Shown here in pieces: positions 11,501-18,143 of a stretch of 39,410 nt of DNA. The position numbers and the translations under genes were made by a program. Origin of the DNA: Entamoeba invadens IP1 (taxonomy: Eukaryota > Evosea > Mastigamoebida > Endamoebidae); NCBI RefSeq assembly GCF_000330505.1, contig NW_004191594.1, forward strand, positions 274,471 through 313,880, in the 5' to 3' direction. Positions within the stretch are counted from its first letter, which is position 1, and each line of letters opens with the position of its first letter. The notes under the pieces are model-generated. The model saw nothing but the letters and a program-made list of their open reading frames with translations. It had not been told where the DNA came from and ran no database searches.

Positions 11501-14500
11501 TGAAAGAGGGATTTGACATCTTCTACGTCCAAACTAAATCGGATTTAAATGAACAAGAGAAGTTAAGAAACATTTACTTGAATCAACAAGATATTGAATG
11601 TAATGAATATGAGAGTGTTGTATTCAAATTGTTTGCACAAGCCACAATATGCAATTTGAATGTGTTTGAGGAGAATGTGTCGATTGGAAATTTGATGAAT
11701 CAAATGTCACAAATCATCCCATTAATATGTGATCAAGTGCCACAAAATGCAATGGAAGTTGACTATTTTTCATTGAAGAATGTCATTGTTAACACGCTGA
11801 AAGATGTCAAATTTGAATCGACGATGAAGTACAAAGAATACATTTCAATGGTGTTGTATTTACTTGATGATATTGATCGAGTCAATTACTTGAGTTTGTT
11901 GCAAAGCATTGAAGGTGGAGAGAACATCATTGTGTATATTCAAAACGAGAACTTAATAAGACAACATTCAAGTCGACAAATTCGAGGGATGTATGCACTC
12001 TATTTGTTAATGAAACGTGAAGAAGAAAAGGTGCGAGTTGAAGAGAATGGCAAAAGTATTCTCTCGAAGTCATACAGAAAGATTGGGAACGTCTATTCGA
12101 AGTATTTGGTCATTGAACAGAACTATAACGAATTTTTGGAATTACTTGATAAAACAATTTGTGAGTTACACACTTTGGACGAACAAACACAATATTACGT
12201 TCTTTCACTTCGAGTACTTTTTGGTGTTGTGGGAATGAATGAAAATTTACAATTAGAACGATATATTATCTTATGTGTGATGCTTAGAAGTTTACATCCG
12301 ACATATCAAACACTTACAAACGACTTGTTTGCCCGTTTCAATATTGATGAATCTTTCATTGGATCTTTATGGTCTGGGTTTTCAAGTTCGTTATATCCCA
12401 AACAACCCACTCGGTTATCTGAAGTACTTAAAATATGCGGAGAAAGGTATGGAAAGAATGATGTCAAGATATTATCAACGTTAATACAGAAGAGTTATAC
12501 AGATGAAGAATTTGAGTTGACGAAGCCACAAATAGAAAAGGAAACAATGTTGACACCACTGTACGACTTTTTAGTGAATCTTCAAGTTGTATCACAAGTC
12601 TTAAATGGAGTAGAGTGCACTGCAAATCCTTTGGTCCACTTCTTCCAGACTGTTTCAAAGGAGAATTCTATATATACAATTCCAATGATAATGAAGGCAC
12701 TTGACTCGTTGTGGAAGAACCACCCTGATTTGCCATTCTTACCAAAGTCAAAGCAATTAAAAGGCGTGTCTTTGCTCTACCAAAGTGTTATACCTAGAGC
12801 ACGAGCACATTTTACATCAAAAGAAGTGTTGGATGTCTTACCAATTTCGATGCAATTTAACTTGCTTAAAGATATTAAGAACATCTCATTCTCTTCAACA
12901 AATGATGTCACTGATATCATTAATAAATTACTAAATATCGTTCACAACACATTGACTGAGATGTTTGCATCAATTGTACAACAAAAGTGTGATATGTCTG
13001 TCTCTTTGAATTTGATCAGTCGTAAACTTAATGGACTTTACAACGAGACTATTCAAACGGTTTGTGGAAACTCAGAGAAAGAGGAGAGTGCAAATTTGTT
13101 TAAATATGGTAGTTTCATGTACCAAGCATTTTCTATTCCATGCATCGACCCAATGGAGTTCCCAAAACATTTCATTTCTGTTTCAAATGAACGTATTGAA
13201 ATAATTAGTAATCAGATCGAAAGTGTCATTAATTTACAGAGTCATGTATTTGGAAAAGGGTTTGAGCGGATACTAAACTTTTTGGAAATGTCGAGAAATA
13301 CTGTTCGAAGTGGAATGAAGAAGTACGAAGAATTCAACAAGGAAAGAATTACAGAACAAAAGTTTGAGAACTTGTATCAGGAATTTGTATTGTTTTCATC
13401 ATCGAATGGAGACTACTTGAAGATCAAAAGACTGTATGATGATATTGAAAATGTCAATGAAGTTGCTCAACTCATTCGCATCATTACACAAGAAACAATG
13501 TGGCAAGAACAGACTGAATTTTTCATAGAACATATTCAGAAGGATTATCCCTTATTCTTAGATTTGACTATACCCGTCTTGTTTGGGCTTTATTTACTTA
13601 AGACTGGTCTTCGAATTGGTTTGTATAAGAAGATAGTTTTGTACTTGCGAAATGAAAAGACTGAACTGTTACTTAAAAGTGTTATTACATTCCCAGTGAA
13701 TTCTAATATGATACAAGAACAAGCAAAATGCATTGGAGACTTCATTATCCAACACATTGAAGAGAATAAGAATGTCCAGAACAGTGAATTAATTAAAATA
13801 GTGTTGGTCAATGTTATTCGAGAGATGTGGGGTGACAAAGCTGGTGCGATGAAAGTGATCTCATTGTTGCTTCATTTGATGACTACACTCAAAAACGCGG
13901 AAGATGAAGAGAAAAGAAAGATCATAGAGGAAGAACAAGTGACTTATAAATATACAACTAAGACGAATCAACTTGCTGTGGATGAAGATAAAGAAGAAGA
14001 AGAGTATAGAGCAGAGTTTCCGGACTTCTTTGCTGATGTTCAAGACTTATTAAAAACACAGAGTCTTTCAATGGAAATAGAAACGAAAACGAATGAAAAT
14101 AAGAAGAAGAAGGCAAGAGTTTGGATGAGTGACTCTGATATTCAGTTTATTATGAAACTCATTTCTAAGTTACTAAAAGCACAGAAATGCCAAGAAAGCT
14201 TTGAGGAGATGTATGAGACAAGGAACAAAATATTTAAAGAGATTTTGGACGAGTTCTTCGACACAAGAGATCTGCCACTTCCAAAGGAATTTGATTGTAT
14301 TAGTTCTCCATTCCATAACATTTTCATAGACAAGAAAGTAGCTATTTTAAGTCAGACGAAGGCGGAGAGAACGATTGATTTGAACAAAGATGGGAGTGTT
14401 TATGAAGTCAACGAATTGCTTAAAAAATTAGAACCGTTGTGTACACATGTCTTGAAGTTGTTAGAGGAATTCCCAGAGAATGAGATGTTAGTGAAGATCC

Positions 14501-16584
14501 TTTCTATTATAGAGAGACTGAAGAACTTCCCAAAGACAGACCCTCTCATGAGATATTTGATAGTCCTCCACATCTTGTTTGGTGAGCTTCAAAATTGGGA
14601 GACGGTAGCTGCGAAGTATGTTTCATTACGAGAAGAAATGAATGTGGTTGCTACTATAATACAGAAGTGGAGATGTTGGCAGTTGAAGAGTTGGGATAAA
14701 ATGACGGAGAGTCTGAATGAAGATCAACTGATTCAAGCCCGGGCGTGGTTTGTTAATGTCTGGAAGATGGTAGATGAGATGGTGAACAATGAAGTCGACG
14801 AACAAATAGAATTGGGCTTTTTGGAATCAATGAATCAATTTATGTATAAGTGCACGTATGGACAATTTGAAGAGAGACTTAAAGTACTTGGCATAGTTAT
14901 TCAAATATGTGAATGCTCTGAAAATCGAAATGCACGATTTGGGAAGGTTAAGGTGATGTTGACGCAAATCCGGGAATACTACAATGTCTTTGTATCGAGA
15001 ATTAAAGAAGACATAGACAGAGAGACTAAACCTGTTGAGACTAAAATTAAGGAGTTTGTGAAACTGATAAGATGGAATGATATTAACCATGAAAAGATCA
15101 AAGACCAAGTGGAGAAGTCGAACCGGAAATTGAATGGATTTAAAAGGGAGTATGATGACATTTTGAAGAAGAATGTACAATTTGTTGTTCAAAGTCAGAC
15201 GTTTGCGAACACCACGAGCGCTACTGATAAAGCGTTGGGACCCATCTTTAAAGAAATACATAAGAGTGAAAAGATCAAGAAGACTGTGGATTCAAAGAAG
15301 AGAACGGACAATATCGGTTATTTCATTAATAAAATTGCTGTGTTGGAAGAGAATACCATTCGAGTGTGTGTTGAAGAGAAGATGAGTAAAGAGAAGTCGG
15401 GTGTTGTATGGCTTGAGGAAGTCGAAAAAGAGTTGATTGGCCGTGTTGTAGAACTTCAGAATTTAACAGGAAAGGAAGGTGTGAAGACAAAGAAAAGAGC
15501 CCTTTTGGACGCGTTAGAACTGTTTGAAGTACTGAAGTTGCCACACTCAAGAAAGTCTGTCAAAGTCGAAGAAGTCGTTTTAGAGAGTGTGTTACGAAGG
15601 AACTACAAATTGGAAGGAGAAGATGATGTCATTAAAAACGTTAACGAGTATCATTACCGAACTTTAAGTAAATTGGAATTGTTTAATAAGACTAAAGTGA
15701 CTCCATCGAGTGATTTGAATGCCAAAGAAATTGAATACATGCAAGGGTTTGTCTACAATTTGTATTCCATGTGTTTANNNNNNNNNNNNNNNNNNNNNNN
15801 NNNNNNNNNNNNNNNNNNNNNNNNNNNNNNNNNNNNNNNNNNNNNNNNNNNNNNNNNNNNNNNNNNNNNNNNNNNNNAAGTGATCCCATACATGCTTTCT
15901 GGCTTAAGAAAGGACAAGATCTGCTTTCGCGAAACAAGAGCACAGAACCGGGACTATCAGATAGTCTTGGCCATTGATAACAGTGAGTCTATGGTTCTCA
16001 ATAATGCGGGAGAAATGGCGATGGAGACTGTTGCGATGGTATCAAGTGCACTCAGTCGTCTAGAGGTTGGAGAGATGAGTGTAGTGAAATTTGGTGGGGA
16101 CGTTGAGACGGTCCAGAAATTCACAAGCACTATGAATGGGGACAGTGGCGCTAAAATCGTGAAAGAATTCAGCTTTGATGAGAAAAGTACGGACGTTTCA
16201 AAACTGATGCAAACCCTTTACGTCTACTTACATGACTCCGGTCTTGTGAGTCAAAGATATAACCCAGCTATAGAACTTGACGTGAAACAAATCATATTTG
16301 TGTTGTCTGATGGGCGCTTCTCGGACAAAAATGGGATTGCAAAAGTCTTGAGAGATTTTGCAGCAATGAAAACGTTTGTAGTGTTCATTATTTTGGACCA
16401 CCCATCGACAGAGTCGATCCTTGAGATGAAAACAGTCAAATTTGTGAATGGGGAAGTTAATGTCGAATACTACATGGACTCATTCCCATTCCCTCATTAC
16501 ATTCTGCTTAATAACTTGAACGAGCTGCCAAACGTACTTGCCGAAGCGTTACGACAGTGGTTCGAGCTTGCATCGCAGAATTAA
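5527..16584 (+). CDS. MDN1: Midasin (dynein-like AAA+ ATPase of 60S ribosome assembly), with internal assembly gap
   Basis: Giant nuclear ATPase (Rea1/Mdn1) that removes assembly factors from pre-60S particles. The ATG at 5527 is chosen; the TTG before it is not needed. Six AAA modules follow one another, with Walker A motifs at about residues 38 (GKSGCGKTS), 348 (GETGTGKTT), 744 (GPTSAGKTS), 1030 (GETGTGKTT), 1396 (GSPGVGKTT) and 1716 (GDSHCGKAT). Walker B is canonical in modules 2-5 (LLDEINLA, VLDELNLA, LIDEINMA, LLDELNLA) and degenerate in modules 1 (LLEDVDTA) and 6 (LMENVNFC), as expected for non-hydrolysing ends. A long helical linker follows, then 100 N at 15778-15877, then a C-terminal MIDAS/VWA domain with DNSES (first Asp codon at 15976). 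The nominal 3685 residues are well below the roughly 4900-5600 of yeast and human. The long Asp/Glu-rich segment normally placed before MIDAS is missing and probably lies in the gap. The reading frame across the gap is nominal only. Confidence 0.95.
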   Translation: MKTLKNTMKPNYVPTPFARTQAVVETLLKDGTPVLLEGKSGCGKTSLLKHISEQQHSKMLSVHFGDDIDSKALIGSYITSDSFSEFKWKDGSLTTAVKEGLWFLLEDVDTAPGDVISLITSLLKTRTFFIPNRNETVTVHSNFRILATRTLHKGGMRVNQFHNALSSYFSLVAMPDIKIDDLESLLNTMFGRVSVLIPTMIKVHFTLETLGVEVSLRQLLSLCQRVQEQIPVETKINIATTQMKHIILFECDNVYLSNTLDKRVGVLEKVARTIEIPSITFMLDGYKPELTTTRDTLQIGHVILKKNPPIIPPPPQSPFPFSQTQHSLCLLEKLADCVKNEEPVLLVGETGTGKTTMVQQLATLLNQKLVVYNLNQQTESSDLVGGFKPVQMKLLCHPLRIEFIEKFNQIFAQSNNEKFLLQLDAAYEKQDFGRFLTLVLKACEMAASKISQLETTERENWRKIENKARKYKEQITNKQGGFAFSFIEGDLITALRNGHWILLDEINLASHETLERISGLLDGESILLTEVGDVTPVPRNPNFRLFANMNPPTDVGKKDLSPGIKSRFHPIQFDEIIKENDLEMLVNDYLKRIGVTPPSKKIVEFHLQAKKLAKEELVDGAGQRPLFSLRTLCLALQYITDVNGFFGFERSLYEGISMSYLTQLSRESYPIMENMINSMFTKSNNSGSIPKNKSYVQYGGYFIEQGLEVPRLDEKYILTETTQKRLESIARIVMSKRYPILLQGPTSAGKTSLVEYLAHATGHRMVRVNNHEQTDVQEYLGSYVPTEDGKLVFQEGILVEAVRKGYWIVLDELNLAPSEVLEALNRLLDFNRELYIPETQEVVKPHPQFMLFATQNPPNTYGGRKHLSRAFRNRFIELHFDEIPENELEIIIEKRSQIPPSYSKKLVQVLKDLQKQRSMTQFFGGKHSFITLRELFKWADRHASSYEELARDGYFIVAEKMRTQEEKNVIQKVIEDDLKVKIDFTTVYECKEFVEASKLCPEIVWTPSMKRLFCLIVECVKNKEPALLIGETGTGKTTVCQILAKVLNNRLRILNCHQHTETADFIGGMRPARNKDQTTFKLHKALETLLKTTGTLQELLIIYQKNYKSYQKNEVEDIESLLKEYKILFKWYDGPLIEAMKTGEMFLIDEINMAEDSVLERINSVLEPSRMMTIAEKTSTEIEEVVANDTFRIFGTMNPGGDFGKRELSPAMRNRFTEIYVKSFEAEGDLLLIVQQKINEPTEKKFAAAIVKFLMWAEKKFGKKVSVRNCLAWTDFMNCCTSIPSPLVRFIHAAHLVVIDGVKDEVGKTNAECLIALNEALVTIGEKLEDSIVQEMSMQPTLSVGPTNISVSDFTITANGPIQKQDNYCVEAPTTTNNILHLLRALVLHKSILMEGSPGVGKTTIIEILSSMLNIPLFRINLSEHTDISDLLGTDLPLEGSSGGFGWCDGLLLRAMKSGSWVLLDELNLASQSVLEGLNSLLDHRATVYIPEINMEVKCPPTFRLFASQNPLGEGSGRKGLPQSFINRFTSVYVNKMTESDLKLIVEKMYPMIPVELRESLIDFVGQLENQVCCKKNFGRRGEPWEFNLRDVLRYCKLYSEYSQRIDTDTMKGNMDTLGFIFTEIFKGRFRDVVDIQKVEELWRSCLSPKYKEMSMEYHNDIHITPERFIIGEVEVSRTVNRDTTNSDKYILPTHVESMKQVMKGINHNWLISLIGDSHCGKATLVRNVAQLCGSVLKEFSMNTSVDTIDLIGGYEQLDFERHRRSFLEDLRDYMKLVTNKEALSIYSTLERCTKVSEIDRKHDCIFSSTEMNIIKGLIKVLNDEYFQSEITRIEVTQQKKSIGSFEWVDGIVVKCMKRGYWLLMENVNFCNPTVLDRLNSLFEPNGYLVLNERGVDSNGIPIIVKPHNNFRVIFTSNPMNGEISRAMRNRALELYVPQIREIDAQRMLTGFGVSLQTAKKMIAIHLKTENMTFLHLMRWAKYVGKNGESAMKEGFDIFYVQTKSDLNEQEKLRNIYLNQQDIECNEYESVVFKLFAQATICNLNVFEENVSIGNLMNQMSQIIPLICDQVPQNAMEVDYFSLKNVIVNTLKDVKFESTMKYKEYISMVLYLLDDIDRVNYLSLLQSIEGGENIIVYIQNENLIRQHSSRQIRGMYALYLLMKREEEKVRVEENGKSILSKSYRKIGNVYSKYLVIEQNYNEFLELLDKTICELHTLDEQTQYYVLSLRVLFGVVGMNENLQLERYIILCVMLRSLHPTYQTLTNDLFARFNIDESFIGSLWSGFSSSLYPKQPTRLSEVLKICGERYGKNDVKILSTLIQKSYTDEEFELTKPQIEKETMLTPLYDFLVNLQVVSQVLNGVECTANPLVHFFQTVSKENSIYTIPMIMKALDSLWKNHPDLPFLPKSKQLKGVSLLYQSVIPRARAHFTSKEVLDVLPISMQFNLLKDIKNISFSSTNDVTDIINKLLNIVHNTLTEMFASIVQQKCDMSVSLNLISRKLNGLYNETIQTVCGNSEKEESANLFKYGSFMYQAFSIPCIDPMEFPKHFISVSNERIEIISNQIESVINLQSHVFGKGFERILNFLEMSRNTVRSGMKKYEEFNKERITEQKFENLYQEFVLFSSSNGDYLKIKRLYDDIENVNEVAQLIRIITQETMWQEQTEFFIEHIQKDYPLFLDLTIPVLFGLYLLKTGLRIGLYKKIVLYLRNEKTELLLKSVITFPVNSNMIQEQAKCIGDFIIQHIEENKNVQNSELIKIVLVNVIREMWGDKAGAMKVISLLLHLMTTLKNAEDEEKRKIIEEEQVTYKYTTKTNQLAVDEDKEEEEYRAEFPDFFADVQDLLKTQSLSMEIETKTNENKKKKARVWMSDSDIQFIMKLISKLLKAQKCQESFEEMYETRNKIFKEILDEFFDTRDLPLPKEFDCISSPFHNIFIDKKVAILSQTKAERTIDLNKDGSVYEVNELLKKLEPLCTHVLKLLEEFPENEMLVKILSIIERLKNFPKTDPLMRYLIVLHILFGELQNWETVAAKYVSLREEMNVVATIIQKWRCWQLKSWDKMTESLNEDQLIQARAWFVNVWKMVDEMVNNEVDEQIELGFLESMNQFMYKCTYGQFEERLKVLGIVIQICECSENRNARFGKVKVMLTQIREYYNVFVSRIKEDIDRETKPVETKIKEFVKLIRWNDINHEKIKDQVEKSNRKLNGFKREYDDILKKNVQFVVQSQTFANTTSATDKALGPIFKEIHKSEKIKKTVDSKKRTDNIGYFINKIAVLEENTIRVCVEEKMSKEKSGVVWLEEVEKELIGRVVELQNLTGKEGVKTKKRALLDALELFEVLKLPHSRKSVKVEEVVLESVLRRNYKLEGEDDVIKNVNEYHYRTLSKLELFNKTKVTPSSDLNAKEIEYMQGFVYNLYSMCLXXXXXXXXXXXXXXXXXXXXXXXXXXXXXXXXXXVIPYMLSGLRKDKICFRETRAQNRDYQIVLAIDNSESMVLNNAGEMAMETVAMVSSALSRLEVGEMSVVKFGGDVETVQKFTSTMNGDSGAKIVKEFSFDEKSTDVSKLMQTLYVYLHDSGLVSQRYNPAIELDVKQIIFVLSDGRFSDKNGIAKVLRDFAAMKTFVVFIILDHPSTESILEMKTVKFVNGEVNVEYYMDSFPFPHYILLNNLNELPNVLAEALRQWFELASQN
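15778..15877. other. Assembly gap (100 N) inside midasin
   Basis: Exactly 100 N, the conventional placeholder for a gap of unknown length. It falls between the end of the midasin linker and the MIDAS domain, where orthologues have a low-complexity acidic stretch that is hard to assemble. Confidence 0.97.
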
Positions 16585-16634
16585 ACTGATTGATATTTGA
16601 TTTACTTGTTTAGTACTTTTTATAATAAAAAAGT

Positions 16635-16746
16635 TATAAAATATAGCATTTGTTTTGAAAAAAAGATATTATAAATTAATACTATAGTTATAATATAATA
16701 TATTTAAATTAGACAAAGCTATAAAATATAGCATTTGTTTTGAAAA
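16635..16746. repeat. 27-base perfect direct repeat in the midasin 3' spacer
   Basis: The same 27 bases (starting TATAAAATATAGCATTTG and ending TTTTGAAAA) occur at 16635-16661 and 16720-16746, a period of 85 bases. Both copies lie in the 206-base spacer between the midasin stop and the stop of the converging gene at 16791. The intervening DNA is simple A/T sequence and is not itself repeated. Confidence 0.85.
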
Positions 16747-16790
16747 GGAGACATCACTTAAAAACGAAATCTGCAATGTAGGAAACTTAA

Positions 16791-17540
16791 TTATTCGGCG
16801 GCGTTGAACATGGCGGCTCTCTCTTTCAATCTTTTACGAGACTCCTCTTTCTTTTTTCTTTCCTCTTCTTCTTTCTTCTTCTTTTCAGCTTCAAGACGAG
16901 CATTCTCCTCTTTAAGAGCCTTCTCTCGTGCTTTGGAATCATCGCCTTTATCAACAGCACGTTGAGCTTTTCTTTTCTTGGCGGCCGCAGTCACCTCCAT
17001 CTTGTTCAAAGCGAGTTGGTCTTCACTCTTCATTTGCGCAAGTTCATTTTGTGCTGTCATTCCCTTGACTCCACCCTTTGCTGCTTCACCTTCAAGCTTT
17101 TTCATCTTTGCGTTACGCGCGTTTTTGATGTCCATTACCTTCTGGAACTCAGTTAAAGCTTCGTCCAATGCTTTCAATAACTCCGGAGTTGCATTACCCG
17201 CCTTCTTCTCAAAAAGGTCTTTTAAGGTCTTGTTGTATTGGAACATCATGTAATCAATGAACGAAAATCTATGTCTGGTCTCAATGCCATTTGCTTTCAA
17301 TTTTTCTCTGAGCTGAGCAATGGTAGTGGTCTCCCCACGCTTCTCCATGAAGACATGCATAGTGTCTTCTTCTAACGTGTCGAAGTCAGTGGTGGTATAT
17401 CCTTTGAAGGATGAAGCAGTGTCTAAGACTTCATCAAACTTGCCTTGGAATTCTAACACAAATTGAGTGAGGAAGACTTTGGCTTGTTGTTCGACCTTTT
17501 GGTCCAACAATTCTTTGTATTGAGCTTTGAAATCGGCCAT
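16791..17540 (-). CDS. Conserved charged coiled-coil protein, function unknown
   Basis: A 249-residue soluble protein with no signal peptide or membrane span. Residues 1-120 look globular and include EKRGETTTIAQLREKL followed by RFSFIDYMMFQYNKTL. This resembles a pair of EF-hand-like helix-loop-helix units without the calcium-binding Asp/Asn ladder. Residues 120-175 are helical and basic. Residues 195-245 are an almost uninterrupted Lys/Glu/Arg coiled coil (AEKKKKEEEERKKKEESRK). I have an impression of similar proteins in Dictyostelium and other protists, possibly linked to the actin cortex, but cannot name the family from memory. The start is the first ATG. It converges on midasin and diverges from the membrane-protein gene at 18144. 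Confidence 0.75.
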   Translation of the reverse strand: MADFKAQYKELLDQKVEQQAKVFLTQFVLEFQGKFDEVLDTASSFKGYTTTDFDTLEEDTMHVFMEKRGETTTIAQLREKLKANGIETRHRFSFIDYMMFQYNKTLKDLFEKKAGNATPELLKALDEALTEFQKVMDIKNARNAKMKKLEGEAAKGGVKGMTAQNELAQMKSEDQLALNKMEVTAAAKKRKAQRAVDKGDDSKAREKALKEENARLEAEKKKKEEEERKKKEESRKRLKERAAMFNAAE

Positions 17541-18143
17541 TTGATGTGATTTTTGGATTCATCTCAAAATTGCTTTAATATTCGAAACTTGCTTTTGGAG
17601 TTCACCTCTTGGCTCTGGTGGAATTTGAAAAAAAATAGATTTGTACCAAATGTATTAATTCGGTTTACTATAATTTATAGTATCCATTCAATACCAACAA
17701 AACTGTTGAATTGTACATAAATATTTAAAGGCGAAATATCTGATTTTTAACAGCAATTTTTGGCATTTCTACAAGCATTTTGATAATACCAAAGTCATTT
17801 TTAGAGATTTCTATAATACTATTAATGGCAATTAAATAACACTTTTTCTGTTGTTATGTAGTATATTATTCGATATATTTTACTAAAATATCAATTATAC
17901 AAACTGTAATGTTATTGCATTTATAATGGACGTTTATATTGAGAGGAAAGTGAAGGGTCTAATTAAAAATAAACAAGTAAAAGAACTATAACAATTGATA
18001 AAAATACTTATAATTTATAGTTTCAATACTGCTTAACAAAGTCAGAAGGAAATGATTGTGAAACTCATCAAAGAGATATAGAAAGAGATAGAGTCTTATA
18101 AAAGTACTCTGAAGCATCTTGATAACCACAAGACAATAGAGAA
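17541..18143. promoter_or_regulatory. Divergent spacer with TATA-like box for the membrane-protein gene
   Basis: This 603-base A/T-rich spacer separates two divergent genes. A TATAAAA at 18097-18103 lies 41-47 bases before the ATG at 18144. That fits Entamoeba core promoters, where the TATA-like element is about 30 bases before the transcription start and 5' leaders are very short. I see no other gene; short ATG-led frames near 17926 and 18051 end within about 20 codons. Confidence 0.45.

Noticed and set aside
10884..11519. 211-codon minus-strand ORF inside midasin
   Set aside because: Lies wholly within a conserved module of midasin on the other strand and has no family features.
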